Shown: positions 8,011 through 17,118, numbered from the stretch's first letter. The stretch is DNA of 34,208 nt from Betaproteobacteria bacterium (GCA_009925585.1 RFYK01000009.1:1-34208), one strand, 5' to 3'. The notes: generated by a model not told the origin, from the sequence alone. Numbers and translations are program-made.

Positions 8011-8932
8011 ATGCCCCATGTCTATGTCAGCAACGCCGTCAGCGGGGACATCCATGTCATGCAATGGGCTGAAACGGGCCAATTGACCTTGGTATCAACT
8101 TGTGTGGTCGGGGCGCTTGTTGTGTTTGCATGTTGACCGCACCCATGGACCATTGACGAAACTGTATGAAATCCCATTGACAGCCCGCATGTGCAATTTG
8201 AGCGTCGATCGCACCCGAAAGTTTTTGATAGCAGTCTCTTACCATTCCCACAATTTGACGGTCTGTCCCCTGACGCCAGCACATCCTCCAGCATCCGATC
8301 ACCAGGTCATGCCCACGCTTCGCCATCCGCATGCGGCGGTGTTTTCTCCTGACAACCGTTTTGTGTTGGTCCCTTGTTTAGGGGATGACATGCTCATGGT
8401 GTTCGGGTTTGATGAATCACGCGGGCAACTGACGCTGCACAAGCAGTGGCAAGCGCGCACGGGTTCAGGCCCCAGACACTTGTGTTTTCATCCAGAGGGT
8501 CAATGGCTGTATCTTCTGAATGAACTTGATGCAAGCTTGGATGTGTTGGCTTGGGATGCGACCCAGGGCTCAGTGCAAGCCATGCAATCGTTGAATACCT
8601 TGCCAGCCGGTTTCACAGGAAAGCCTTGGGCGGCTGATGTTCATGTGTCTCCCGATGGTCAGTTTGTATACACCTGCGACAGAAGCTCCAGCACGCTGGC
8701 GGTGTTCAAGACAGAGGCGCAGCGTGGCACATTGACTTGGCTTGCCCATGTGCCCACCGAGTTGCAACCGCGCAGTTTTGCGCTGGACGTGGATGGCAGG
8801 CATGTGTTGGTGGCGGGGCAGAAATCCAACCATTTGGGGGTGTTTGAGCGTGATGCCCAAACCGGCCTGCTGACGCCCACGCAGCGCCTCCAAACTGGTG
8901 AAGAGCCTGGCTGGGTAGCCTGTTTGGCTTGA
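8011..8932 (+). pseudogene. Broken YbhE-type beta-propeller lactonase (6-phosphogluconolactonase family)
   Basis: YbhE-type propellers hydrolyse 6-phosphogluconolactone or similar sugar lactones. The N-terminal start is at ATG 8011 (MPHVYVSNAVSGDIHVMQW ... TLVSTCVVG), but that frame runs into a stop at about 8134. From about 8110 the propeller continues in another frame to 8932, with repeated blades: THGPLTKLYEIPLTARM, HAAVFSPDNRFVLVP, GPRHLCFHPEGQWLYLLNE, ADVHVSPDGQFVYTCDRSS and RSFALDVDGRHVLVAG. The segment that normally joins the blades, a 'PLAVSPD...LYVALRSEPY'-like stretch of roughly 25 residues, is missing. Loss of a short piece out of frame explains both the shift and the gap. A shortened protein from GTG 8102 is possible but would lack part of blade 1. 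Confidence 0.78.
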
Positions 8933-8958
8933 ATTCTGGCCACTGCTATCATGCTTTC

Positions 8959-9576
8959 ATGTCACGATTCAACACCACTTACGAAATCCATTTGCACGGC
9001 GCTGTGCCCTTGCGCGAGGATGTCACGTTTGAGCATTTGCAAGAAGCTTTGCGCGGCCTGTGGGTCTATGCAGGTGCCAGATCCTTGCAAGAATGCGCAG
9101 ACAGTTTTTACGAAGAAGAGCCTGGCATTCGTCATGACACCAATGACCATGTGTTGCAAATCTGTTGGACCATCAAAGGTGAAGACGATTTTCGACAAGT
9201 GCTTGACGATGTGTGCATGGGTTTGAATGACCTGACCCGAGCCGGCGCAGCGCTTGAAGTCACTTTTTACGACGCTGAATTTGACGATGAAGACGAAGCC
9301 CAAGGAAGAGATTCACGCGATGACTTCATGATGCTGTTCGTGGGGCCCACACCAGCGGCCATCATGCAAGTCCAGCGAGATTTATTGGTTCAAGATTTGG
9401 TGAGTTTGATGGAGCGCCATTTCGACGCATCTGAGCTCAGCGATGTGGTGCTGGAAGTAGACAAACTCTTTAGCAAGCGGTTTGATTCTTTGGTCAATTC
9501 CTTGGAAATCAGCAAACCACCCAAAGGCAACGGTGGCACTGGCCACGGTGGTCGCAGGCCCCGCCATTTGCACTGA
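8959..9576 (+). CDS. Conserved hypothetical acidic protein
   Basis: I do not recognise a characterised family. The 205-residue protein begins MSRFNTTYEIHLHGAVPLRED at ATG 8959; the frame is open to 8929, but the later ATG fits better because the earlier one would run into the preceding gene's end. It has a likely mixed alpha/beta N-terminal half, a strongly acidic loop (DAEFDDEDEAQGRDSRDD, about residues 108-125) and a helical stretch around 140-190. The tail is Gly/Arg/His-rich (GNGGTGHGGRRPRHLH). There is no signal peptide or membrane span, so it is probably cytoplasmic. It converges with the tolA remnant with only 2 bases between stops. Confidence 0.75.
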   Translation: MSRFNTTYEIHLHGAVPLREDVTFEHLQEALRGLWVYAGARSLQECADSFYEEEPGIRHDTNDHVLQICWTIKGEDDFRQVLDDVCMGLNDLTRAGAALEVTFYDAEFDDEDEAQGRDSRDDFMMLFVGPTPAAIMQVQRDLLVQDLVSLMERHFDASELSDVVLEVDKLFSKRFDSLVNSLEISKPPKGNGGTGHGGRRPRHLH

Positions 9577-9578
9577 CG

Positions 9579-10489
9579 TCAGTCGCGCGGTCTGAACACA
9601 AACGGAATTTTGGACGGAATTTTTCCGTTCTCGTCCCGAGGCAGGGTGCCTGTTTTTTCTATGGCTTTCAGCACAGCTTGGTCCCAAGCATCATTGCCGC
9701 TGGACTGCGTCAATTTCATGCCCACGATTTGCCCACTGGGACTGCAAATCACTTCCACTTCTGCCGCTGGGTTGCCCCTCACCGTTTGCTGGGCTTGCCC
9801 CCGCCAGTGGATTCATTGACGGGATCGACCGGCCCCGACGAAGTCGCGCCCAAGCTCTTCAGACGTTTGATTTGTTTTTGGCGTTGATCCTCGGCTTCTT
9901 TGGCCTCTTGCTCCAGCCGACGGGCTTCTTCTTGCTTTCGCCTGCTTTCCTCTTCTTTTCGGTGAGCCTCTTCTTCCTTGCGCTTAGTTTCCTCTTCTTT
10001 GCGCAGCCTTATCTCTTCCTCTTTGCGTCGAGCCTCTTCTACCTTGCGCTTGGCTTCTTCTTCTTTGCGTTTGGCAGCTTCCTCTTGCAACAGGGCAGCT
10101 TTCCTTTCTTTTTCAGCCTCTAGCTCTTGGATTTTTCTCAGCTTCTCTGCCTTTTTTTCCATTGCCAATTGCTCGGCAAGCTCTTTTTTCTTGAGTTTCT
10201 CTAAAGCGATATCGGGATCCGGCGCATTTTTGACCGGTGGTTCAGTATTTTTGGCGGGTTCATTGGGCTGTGTTTTGGGGGGCGCATCAGATTTCAAGGC
10301 GACCGGCTCAGGTATGGCTGACCACAACTCCGCGTCCACGGCGTCGTCTTGTGGATCGGTGCGCCAGTGGATGCCCCAAGTCAATGCCATCAGCAACAAG
10401 ATGTGAATGAACAACGCCAAGGCCAGCGATCTTCCATCCCCTTGGTCTTCGGGCGGTGCAAATTCCAGATGAGAAGTCTCTTGGCTCAT
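9579..10489 (-). pseudogene. tolA: Split/broken TolA (Tol-Pal energy-transducing protein)
   Basis: TolA spans the periplasm and couples the TolQR motor to TolB/Pal and outer-membrane constriction. The first frame (10489-9779) gives a cytoplasmic start, a membrane span (LALALFIHILLLMALTWGI, about residues 22-40) and a long Glu/Lys/Arg-rich helix about residues 85-210. It ends in STGGGKPSKR and a TGA. The next frame (GTG at 9782 down to 9579) supplies the TolA C-terminal domain: GNPAAEVEVICSPSGQIVG, SGNDAWDQAVLKAIEKT, LPRDENGKIPS and FRPRD. The helix that normally begins this domain ('YAxxIRxxIKPNI'-like, about 20 residues) is absent, so this looks like an out-of-frame deletion and not a plain frameshift. 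The GTGA overlap could allow restart, but the second piece has no export signal. Confidence 0.82.
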
Positions 10490-10498
10490 TGACTGGGG

Positions 10499-10942
10499 TT
10501 ATTCGCTTTGTCGGACGGCTAAACCCACACGCTGGACGCCAGCGCGTTGCAACTGATCCATCAACTTGACCACATTGTCATAAGTGATGCCTTTGTCGGC
10601 ACTGATGATCACCGGCGTTTGTGCTTTGCCTGCTTGCAATTGCAAAGCGATTCTGGCGACGCTGTCCATGTTGGCGTCTTGCTTGATCTGCAAACCGCCG
10701 TTCGCATTGGTGCCTTTGGATTTCACAACGATGTGCAATTGCTTGTCGATTTCTATCGTGATGACTTGCTCCGGCGCGGTGGCGGCTTTACCCACGCTGG
10801 GTACATCGATCAAACTGGGGGACAGCAGGGGTGCGGTGACCATGAAGATGATCAACAACACCAACATGACATCAATGAAGGGCACCATGTTGATGTCGCT
10901 GATGGTGCGCCTTGAGCGCCGGTGGTTCAGAGATGCGGCCAT
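10499..10942 (-). CDS. tolR: Tol-Pal system protein TolR
   Basis: TolR forms the proton-channel stator with TolQ in the inner membrane and transmits force to TolA. The 147-residue protein has a short cytoplasmic start rich in Arg, then one membrane helix with the conserved channel aspartate (NMVPFIDVMLVLLIIFMVTA, about residues 18-37). A periplasmic ExbD/TolR domain follows, ending GVQRVGLAVRQSE. VIISADKGITYDNVVKLMDQ is the typical swapped-strand region. It lies 19 bases after tolQ and 9 bases before the tolA remnant. Intact. Confidence 0.96.
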   Translation of the reverse strand: MAASLNHRRSRRTISDINMVPFIDVMLVLLIIFMVTAPLLSPSLIDVPSVGKAATAPEQVITIEIDKQLHIVVKSKGTNANGGLQIKQDANMDSVARIALQLQAGKAQTPVIISADKGITYDNVVKLMDQLQRAGVQRVGLAVRQSE

Positions 10943-10961
10943 GTGCGTGTCCGTCCTTCTG

Positions 10962-11654
10962 TCAGCGGTTGGCAGCAGGCGCAGTGCCTACGTTTCGCTG
11001 CAATATGTTGGAAAACTCTTCGATGAATGTTTCCAGCTTGTTGGCGACCCGGTCGATGTCACGAGAAAACCGGTTGAACGCCAGAACCGCTGGAATGGCG
11101 GCAAACAAACCGATGGCCGTGGCGACCAAGGCTTCGGCAATGCCGGGCGCCACTTTGGCCAAGGTCACTTGTTGCAGCGCCGCCAATCCGGTGAACGCAT
11201 GCATGATGCCCCAGACCGTGCCAAACAAGCCCACATAAGGCGACACCGAACCCACCGAAGCCAGCATGGACAAATTGGATTCAATCGCGTCCATTTCACG
11301 CTGCAAGCTCGCGCGCATGGCACGGCGTGCGCCGTCCATCAGCAAGCCGCTGTCGGTGATGCGTCGCTCGCGCAGTTTTTGGTATTCGCGCATGCCACTG
11401 GCAAATATGCGTTCCATGGGGCCCGAGGATTTGGCGTTTTGTTGGGCCCCGGCAAACAACTCATTGAGACTTTTGCCAGACCAAAAATCACGCTCAAATT
11501 CTTCGTTCAAATTTTTGACCTCTTTCAAAGATCGCAATTTGCGAAAGATGGCGGCCCAACTCATGACCGAGACCAGCAGCAAAATCAACACCACCGCTTG
11601 CACCACCCAACTGGCGTTTAGAAGCAATTGAACAATCGATAAATCCTGGTTCAT
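10962..11654 (-). CDS. tolQ: Tol-Pal system protein TolQ
   Basis: TolQ is the pentameric inner-membrane motor subunit of the Tol-Pal system. The 230-residue protein has three membrane helices: about residues 9-33 (NASWVVQAVVLILLLVSVMS), about 128-150 (SVSPYVGLFGTVWGIMHAF) and about 168-192 (EALVATAIGLFAAIPAVLAF). The cytoplasmic loop contains DFWSGKSLNELFAG and the REMDAIESNLSMLASV segment. The start codon overlaps the ybgC stop (ATGA). All channel-lining regions appear intact, in contrast to the broken tolA two genes downstream. Confidence 0.97.
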   Translation of the reverse strand: MNQDLSIVQLLLNASWVVQAVVLILLLVSVMSWAAIFRKLRSLKEVKNLNEEFERDFWSGKSLNELFAGAQQNAKSSGPMERIFASGMREYQKLRERRITDSGLLMDGARRAMRASLQREMDAIESNLSMLASVGSVSPYVGLFGTVWGIMHAFTGLAALQQVTLAKVAPGIAEALVATAIGLFAAIPAVLAFNRFSRDIDRVANKLETFIEEFSNILQRNVGTAPAANR

Positions 11655-12058
11655 GAGAACAACTCCAAAAGTTGAGCGGGAATACGCTCGGGTTTCATTT
11701 TCTCGACATTGACCCAGCCGATTCGGATGCTGCCTTCGCAGAGCAATGTTCGCTCGCCATTGATTTCCAGTCGTTGGGCTTGCTGGGCAATCACCAGACT
11801 GGCACGGCCTTTGTCTTGCATGATGGCGCTGACTTCAAGCATGTCGTCAAGTTGTGCCGGTCGATGGTATTTCAATTGGGTGTCTATCACCACGAACATG
11901 CCGCCAGTTTCTTGCTTGAGTGCTTGTTGTTGCAAACCCAGATGACGCAGCCATTCAGTGCGGGCGCGTTCAAAAAATTTCAGGTAATTGGCATAAAACA
12001 CAATGCCACCTGCATCGGTGTCTTCCCAATACACGCGAACCGGAAAATGAAAACTCAT
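11651..12058 (-). CDS. ybgC: YbgC-type hotdog-fold acyl-CoA thioesterase
   Basis: YbgC is a cytoplasmic hotdog-fold thioesterase routinely encoded at the head of tol operons. The 135-residue protein from ATG 12058 contains the active-site block YWEDTDAGGIVFYANYLKFF, with the catalytic Asp, followed by ERARTEWLRHLG. The start overlaps the aminotransferase stop (ATGA) and its stop overlaps the tolQ start (ATGA), so the three genes are probably translationally coupled. The frame is open further upstream but only inside the aminotransferase gene. Confidence 0.95.
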   Translation of the reverse strand: MSFHFPVRVYWEDTDAGGIVFYANYLKFFERARTEWLRHLGLQQQALKQETGGMFVVIDTQLKYHRPAQLDDMLEVSAIMQDKGRASLVIAQQAQRLEINGERTLLCEGSIRIGWVNVEKMKPERIPAQLLELFS

Positions 12059-13245
12059 GCGTTCTCCAGCAAATGCCGCAAGCGTTGTGCCGCGGTGTTC
12101 AAAGTGTCCAACGAACTGGCGGTGGACATTCTGACAAAGTCTCCCGGCTGGTGTTGACTGAAATCTCGTCCGGGCGTGATCACCACATGCGCCTGTTGCA
12201 TCACATGCTCGGCAAACGCCCAACTGTCTGTCAATCCCAAACGCTCGCATGCTTGGCGGCAATCAGCCCAGGCATAAAAAGCCCCGTCTGGCATGACGGG
12301 CACGGTCAAGCCCATGGCGTTGAGTTGCGGAATGAATTGATCACGTCGGTGCTTGAAAGCGGCGCGACGCGCTTCGTAGACAGACAGACTTTCGGGTTCG
12401 AAGCAGGCCAAGGCTGCTGTCTGGGCGATGGTACTGGGGCAGATGAACAGGTTTTGCGCCAAGCGTTCAATCACCGGGACCAAGGGCTCTGGCACCACCA
12501 ACCAACCCAATCGCCAACCGGTCATGTTGAAGTACTTCGAGAAGCTGTTGATGCTGATGATTTGGTCGTCGATGGCCAACGCCGTTTGTCCATAGGCATC
12601 GTCATGGCTCAAGCCAAGGTAGATTTCATCCACCATGGTGATGCCACCTTTGTCGCTGACGAAACGGTGGACAGCCGTCAGTTCTTCCAAGGCCACGGAG
12701 GTACCGGTCGGGTTAGACGGTGAGGCCAATAAAACACCGCGTGTATCTGTTTGCCAATGTTCACGGACTTGTGCCGCGCTCAGTTGAAAGCGTTGTGAAG
12801 CAGTGGTGGGCAACAAAATGGCCCGCCCATCGGCGGCTTGGACAAATTGGCGGTTGCACGGGTAACACGGGTCAGGCATCAATACCTCGTCGCCTGCTTC
12901 GATCAAGGCCAGACAAGCCAATTGCAATGCCGCCGAAGCGCCGCTGGTCACCACGATCCGGCTGGCGGGAACAGCCACACCAAAGCGTGTGCTGTACCAG
13001 TGGCTGACGCGCTCGCGCAATGCGTCCAGCCCCAAGGCGTGGGTGTAGGCCGTGCGTCCGTCTCCAATGGCGCGCATGGCGGCCTCTTGAACCAACGGCG
13101 GCGCGGTGAAATCGGGTTCACCAATGTTGAGGAACAGCATGGGCGAATCGCTGTGCTGTACTTGCTGCGCGAGCTGCTTGGCCGACTTGGCCATTTCCAT
13201 CACATAAAAAGGAGAAATGCGACTCGCGCGTTGGCTGATGCGCAT
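12055..13245 (-). CDS. Class I/II PLP-dependent aminotransferase
   Basis: A fold-type I aminotransferase, cytoplasmic, with PLP on a lysine. Motifs seen are LNIGEPDFTAPP near the start, AYTHALGLDALRE, VTSGASAALQLA, DPCYPCN, SPSNPTGT, VDEIYLGL and the PLP-lysine segment SINSFSKYFNMTGWRLGWLV. Further on are GAFYAWAD and a C-terminal Arg in DFVRMSTASS. Length is 396 from ATG 13245; the frame extends upstream into nusB, so the later start is preferred (4 bases after the nusB stop). The substrate is not defined by sequence; alanine/aspartate-type transamination is the usual annotation in this group. Confidence 0.9.
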   Translation of the reverse strand: MRISQRASRISPFYVMEMAKSAKQLAQQVQHSDSPMLFLNIGEPDFTAPPLVQEAAMRAIGDGRTAYTHALGLDALRERVSHWYSTRFGVAVPASRIVVTSGASAALQLACLALIEAGDEVLMPDPCYPCNRQFVQAADGRAILLPTTASQRFQLSAAQVREHWQTDTRGVLLASPSNPTGTSVALEELTAVHRFVSDKGGITMVDEIYLGLSHDDAYGQTALAIDDQIISINSFSKYFNMTGWRLGWLVVPEPLVPVIERLAQNLFICPSTIAQTAALACFEPESLSVYEARRAAFKHRRDQFIPQLNAMGLTVPVMPDGAFYAWADCRQACERLGLTDSWAFAEHVMQQAHVVITPGRDFSQHQPGDFVRMSTASSLDTLNTAAQRLRHLLENA

Positions 13246-13249
13246 GGAA

Positions 13250-13762
13250 TCAGTCAGTTTGGGCAGGTGGCGCTGGCTTGTCAGCCGCGACTTCCAACGG
13301 TCTGAGTGAAGGGGCCAAACCGTTGAGCACGGCATTCACGTACTTGTGTCCATCGGTGCCGCCAAATTCTTTGGCCAGTTCAATGCACTCGTTGATGACG
13401 ACCCGCCAGGGAATGTCTATGCAGTGCGCCATTTCATAAGCCCCGATCCACAAGATGGCGTGCTCGATCGGTGAAATATCGGACATTTTTCGGTCCAACA
13501 AAGGCAGGATGCGTGCATCCAGCGATTCAGCTTGCGCGGCACACCCATGCAGCAAGGCATCAAAGTGCACGCTGTCGGCTTTGTGAAACCCGCTGAGTTC
13601 GCGTGTGAAGCTGTCCACTTCATCGGGGGGATTGCCCCCAACAATCACTTGGTACAAGGCTTGAACGGCAAAGCCACGCGCACGGGTGCGGGCGGCGCGC
13701 GCGCTGGCGCGTCGCATGTCTGAAGGTTTGCCGGATTTGGCGGCAGAAGGGGAGGCGGTCAT
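13250..13762 (-). CDS. nusB: Transcription antitermination protein NusB
   Basis: NusB works with NusE (S10) in the rRNA antitermination complex. The 170-residue protein starts with a Ser/Ala/Arg-rich extension ([19 protein letters not shown]) carrying the Arg-rich RNA-binding patch. It has the conserved C-terminal helices [33 protein letters not shown] and [14 protein letters not shown]. The tail is Pro/Ala-rich. The start codon overlaps the ribH stop (ATGA). The ribH-nusB pairing is widely conserved in proteobacteria. Confidence 0.97.
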   Translation of the reverse strand: MTASPSAAKSGKPSDMRRASARAARTRARGFAVQALYQVIVGGNPPDEVDSFTRELSGFHKADSVHFDALLHGCAAQAESLDARILPLLDRKMSDISPIEHAILWIGAYEMAHCIDIPWRVVINECIELAKEFGGTDGHKYVNAVLNGLAPSLRPLEVAADKPAPPAQTD

Positions 13763-14232
13763 GTGAGCGTTTTCATCAGCAAAGCCATTTCAACCGCCAC
13801 GCGGGCAGCATCGCGGCCTTTGTCAATTTGGCGGGCAATCGCTTGGGCTTCGTTTTCGGTGGTGAGGATGGCGTTGGCAATCGGTAGGTGGTGGTCCAAT
13901 GCCAAGCGGGTGATGGCGGCGCCGGACTCATTCGCCACCAATTCGAAATGGTAGGTTTCACCCCGAATGATGCAGCCTAACGCGATCAGCGCATCAAATG
14001 CGCCGCTTTGCGCCATGGCCGCCAGCGCCACAGGCACCTCGAGTGCGCCTGGCACTTGCACATGTTGAATGCGCGAAGTGCTGACGTGGAGTGATTGCAA
14101 TTCGCCCATGCAAGCATCAGCCAAGGCGTTGGTGATGGCAGGGTTAAACCGTGCTTGCACCACGCCAATGCGCAGACCACTGCCGTCCAAATCGTTGCGC
14201 GTGCCACTGATGTCAGCTTGATGCATGTTCAT
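13759..14232 (-). CDS. ribH: 6,7-dimethyl-8-ribityllumazine synthase
   Basis: RibH condenses 5-amino-6-ribitylamino-uracil with 3,4-dihydroxy-2-butanone 4-phosphate, the penultimate riboflavin step. The 157-residue protein shows [45 protein letters not shown] and [15 protein letters not shown], covering the substrate-binding loop and the catalytic His region. ATG 14232 overlaps the ribBA stop (ATGA); an internal ATG lies at 14226. It is sandwiched between ribBA and nusB with overlaps on both sides. Confidence 0.97.
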   Translation of the reverse strand: MNMHQADISGTRNDLDGSGLRIGVVQARFNPAITNALADACMGELQSLHVSTSRIQHVQVPGALEVPVALAAMAQSGAFDALIALGCIIRGETYHFELVANESGAAITRLALDHHLPIANAILTTENEAQAIARQIDKGRDAARVAVEMALLMKTLT

Positions 14233-15350
14233 TCCTTGGCCAAGTAGCCGGTGATTTCCAAACCATAGCCCGCCATGCTGGGCATGCGACGAGGATTGCC
14301 CATGAGGCGCATTTTGTGCACACCGCAATCGCGCAAGATTTGCGCGCCGATGCCGTAGGTGCGCAAGTCCATGCGTCCACGTTCTGGGGCTTGCGCAGAG
14401 CGAGCCAAACCTTCGAATTGGGTCAACAATTGTTGACCGCTTTCACCGCAGTTGAGCAACACCAGTACGCCTGCTTGTTCTTTGGCGATGCGAGACAAAG
14501 CCGCGTCCAAACTCCAAGAATGCATGGCACGTTGCGGTTCGAGGGCGTCAAGCACCGACAAGGGTTCATGCACGCGTGCCAAGACGGCGGTCTCGGCAGA
14601 CCAAGTGCCACGCACCAAAGCCAAGTGAACGCTGTCGCTAGGCAAATCTTTGTAAGCATGGGCGGTGAACTCGCCATGTGCGGTGACCAAGGCGCGGCTG
14701 CTCAGGCGTTGCACCAGTGATTCGGTGCGACTGCGGTGTTCAATCAAATCCGCGATCGTGCCGATTTTCAATCCGTGCTCTGCCGCGAATTGCATCAAAT
14801 CGGGCAAGCGTGCCATGGTGCCGTCGTCTTTCATGATTTCACAAATGACGGCGGTGGGCGAACAGCCGGCCATGGCGGCCAAGTCGCAACCGGCTTCGGT
14901 GTGTCCTGCGCGCATCAGCACACCACCGTCCACCGCTTGCAAAGGAAAAATGTGACCGGGTTGCACCAGATCGCTCGCTTTGGCGTTGGCCGCCACCGCC
15001 ACTTGCACGGTGCGCGCGCGGTCAGCAGCAGAAATGCCTGTGGTGACACCTTGAGCGGCTTCGATCGATACCGTGAAAGCGGTGCTGTGGACCGTGCCGT
15101 TGCGTGCCACCATCGGCGGCAAATTCAAATGTTCGCAACGCTCGCGGGTGAGGGTCAAGCAAATCAAGCCACGGCCAAAGCGGGCCATGAAATTGATGGC
15201 TTCCGGGGTGACATGGTCTGCTGCCAACACCAAGTCGCCTTCGTTTTCGCGGTCTTCCTCGTCGACCAAAATCACCATGCGACCAGCGCGCATGTCGTCC
15301 ACGATGTCTTGCAACGGTGAAATGGCGACAGTGGACAAAGAGGCGCTCAT
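14229..15350 (-). CDS. ribBA: DHBP synthase with degenerate GTP cyclohydrolase II-like domain (RibBA/RibBX type)
   Basis: The N-terminal half (about residues 1-205) is 3,4-dihydroxy-2-butanone 4-phosphate synthase, with EDRENEGDL (residues 32-40), [19 protein letters not shown] and HTEAGCDLA. The C-terminal half resembles GTP cyclohydrolase II but lacks its zinc signature: where RibA has RVHSEC and CDCG, this protein has [11 protein letters not shown] with no cysteine cluster. It still ends with the GCHII-like [16 protein letters not shown] and GYGLEITGY. It therefore probably contributes only the RibB activity, as in the RibBX hybrids known from beta-proteobacteria. Length is 373 residues. 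Both ends overlap neighbours (ribE and ribH) by ATGA. Confidence 0.92.
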   Translation of the reverse strand: MSASLSTVAISPLQDIVDDMRAGRMVILVDEEDRENEGDLVLAADHVTPEAINFMARFGRGLICLTLTRERCEHLNLPPMVARNGTVHSTAFTVSIEAAQGVTTGISAADRARTVQVAVAANAKASDLVQPGHIFPLQAVDGGVLMRAGHTEAGCDLAAMAGCSPTAVICEIMKDDGTMARLPDLMQFAAEHGLKIGTIADLIEHRSRTESLVQRLSSRALVTAHGEFTAHAYKDLPSDSVHLALVRGTWSAETAVLARVHEPLSVLDALEPQRAMHSWSLDAALSRIAKEQAGVLVLLNCGESGQQLLTQFEGLARSAQAPERGRMDLRTYGIGAQILRDCGVHKMRLMGNPRRMPSMAGYGLEITGYLAKE

Positions 15351-15997
15351 GGGTGATCTTTCTGTGCAGATGTCAGAGATTCAAACTGCAACATGCGCTC
15401 GACATAGCGCGCGACAGTGTCGATTTCCAAATTGACGGGATCGGAGGTCACCAAACTGCCCAAGGCAGTGTTGGCGATGGTGTGGGGAATCAGGTTGATG
15501 GAGACCAGGCAACCATTGGCCGTGTCTTCAATGCGATTGACGGTGAGACTGACCCCGTTGACCGTGATCGAACCTTTGTAAGCCAAATACTTCGCCAAAC
15601 CGACGGGCGCCAGAATTTGCAACAACCAGCTTTCACCGACCAATTCAAACGCAGCAACTTGGCCCACACCGTCCACGTGACCGGAAACGATGTGGCCGCC
15701 CAAGCGGTCGTTCGCACGCAAGGCTTTTTCCAGATTGAGGGTGGTGCCGATGGTGTCGAGCCGCGCGGTTTTGGCCAGCGATTCAGCAGAAATGTCGATG
15801 GTGAAAACATGGTCTGCGGCGTTGAAAGACGTGACGGTCATGCAGGCACCATTCAGGGCAATGCTGTCGCCCAAGGTCACGTCGTCGAGGTAATGCGCGG
15901 GTGTGCTGATCTCAAGGCGCTTGCCATGATCCAAAGAGCGACCCAGGTCGTGAACGGCGGCGATGCGCCCCACGCCGGTAATGATGCCGGTGAACAT
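15347..15997 (-). CDS. ribE: Riboflavin synthase, alpha subunit
   Basis: It dismutates two 6,7-dimethyl-8-ribityllumazine molecules to riboflavin. Two tandem lumazine-binding repeats are clear: the first from [12 protein letters not shown], the second from [16 protein letters not shown]. Each carries its [10 protein letters not shown] or [10 protein letters not shown] motif. Length is 216 from ATG 15997; an upstream in-frame start at 16081 would fall inside ribD and is rejected because MFTGII is the canonical beginning. It lies 17 bases after ribD and overlaps ribBA by ATGA. No FMN riboswitch is visible in the gap. Confidence 0.97.
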   Translation of the reverse strand: MFTGIITGVGRIAAVHDLGRSLDHGKRLEISTPAHYLDDVTLGDSIALNGACMTVTSFNAADHVFTIDISAESLAKTARLDTIGTTLNLEKALRANDRLGGHIVSGHVDGVGQVAAFELVGESWLLQILAPVGLAKYLAYKGSITVNGVSLTVNRIEDTANGCLVSINLIPHTIANTALGSLVTSDPVNLEIDTVARYVERMLQFESLTSAQKDHP

Positions 15998-16014
15998 TCG
16001 TGTATTTTCGCAGA

Positions 16015-17118
16015 TCAGCCACTGCGCCTGAGCAAGAGCCTTAAATCTGCCCCGATCGGCTCGGTTTGCACATACCGCCAAGCTTGGGCACCCGCCAAAT
16101 CTGTCAGCATGGGCAGGGCCGCCATGCCTTGGCCAGGGCCGGTGAGCAGCGGGGCCACATAGACCAACAATTCATCGATCAATCCAGCTTGCAGCAATGA
16201 CCCGTTGAGCTTGTGGCCCGCTTCAATGTGTATTTCGTTGTAAGCCATTTGCCCCAGTTGCTTGACCATGGCGTGCAAATCCACTTTCTCGCCCGGGCCG
16301 GGCAAGTGAACCAATTGCGCACCATGGGACTTGAGCGCACCTTCTTTGGCCGGGTCTGTGAGCGCATGAAAAATGACCACCTTGCGGGTTTCCTTCCAAA
16401 GCTTGGCGGTCAATGGGGTTTGCAACTTGGAATCCACCAGCAGCAAGTCGGGTTGGCGCGGCGTATCGACCCCCCGCACATTCAGCATGGGGTCGTCTTC
16501 CAAGACCGTGCCAATGCCGCTGAGCACCGCACACGCGCGGGCACGCCAACGGTGGCCATCTTCGCGAGCCGGCCCTTGGGTGAGCCACTGGCTTTGGCCA
16601 TTGTTCAATGCGGTATGGCCGTCGAGGGATTGGGCGATTTTCATCCGCAACCAAGGTTTGCCAGATTGCATGCGTTGAAAAAAACCGATGTTCAGTTCAT
16701 GCGCCGGTTCTTGCAGCAACCCCATGTCGACTTGTATACCGGCGGCGCGCAGTTTGGCAAAGCCTTGGCCAGCGACTTGCGGGTTGGGGTCTTGCAAGCT
16801 GGCCACCACCTTGGTGATGCCAGCGTTGATCAGCGCTTCACAACAGGGGCCGGTGCGCCCGTGGTGTGCGCAAGGTTCGAGGGTGACATAAGCAGTGGCG
16901 CCCTTCACGCTCAAGCCTTGCGCTTGGGCATCTCGCAACGCCATGATTTCGGCATGGGCGCCCCCGGCCTGTTGGGTGTGGCCTTGCCCCAATAAACGAC
17001 CATCAGCAGCTGTGATGACGCAACCCACACGCGGGTTGGGTGACGTGATGAACAAGGCTTGCTCCGCCAAGGAAAGCGCCCGTTGCATGTGCTCGACATC
17101 GAAAGGGGAAAACTGCAT
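16015..17118 (-). CDS. ribD: Bifunctional riboflavin deaminase/reductase RibD
   Basis: RibD carries out two successive steps after GTP cyclohydrolase II: deamination of the pyrimidine, then reduction of its ribosyl side chain. The N-terminal deaminase domain shows the zinc motifs GGAHAEIMAL and LEPCAHHGRTGPC. The C-terminal reductase domain shows PWLRMKIAQSLDGHTAL, SGIGTVLEDDPMLNVR and YNEIHIEAGHKLNGSLLQ. Length is 367 from ATG 17118 (MQFSPFDVEHM); the longer frame would overlap the pilin gene. It begins 28 bases after pilE, so the rib genes appear to share transcription with the pilin cluster. Confidence 0.96.
   Translation of the reverse strand: MQFSPFDVEHMQRALSLAEQALFITSPNPRVGCVITAADGRLLGQGHTQQAGGAHAEIMALRDAQAQGLSVKGATAYVTLEPCAHHGRTGPCCEALINAGITKVVASLQDPNPQVAGQGFAKLRAAGIQVDMGLLQEPAHELNIGFFQRMQSGKPWLRMKIAQSLDGHTALNNGQSQWLTQGPAREDGHRWRARACAVLSGIGTVLEDDPMLNVRGVDTPRQPDLLLVDSKLQTPLTAKLWKETRKVVIFHALTDPAKEGALKSHGAQLVHLPGPGEKVDLHAMVKQLGQMAYNEIHIEAGHKLNGSLLQAGLIDELLVYVAPLLTGPGQGMAALPMLTDLAGAQAWRYVQTEPIGADLRLLLRRSG

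Noticed and set aside
9779-9787. Programmed -1 frameshift joining the two tolA frames
   Set aside because: No proper slippery heptamer is present, and a frameshift would not restore the missing domain-III helix.
9900-10140. Degenerate short tandem repeats
   Set aside because: These encode the KxEEExxRK-type TolA coiled helix and are coding repeats, not a mobile or CRISPR element.
9872-10406. Plus-strand frames rich in Phe/Ser/Leu over tolA
   Set aside because: They are the complement of the Glu/Lys/Arg-rich TolA helix, an artefact of its repetitive codons.
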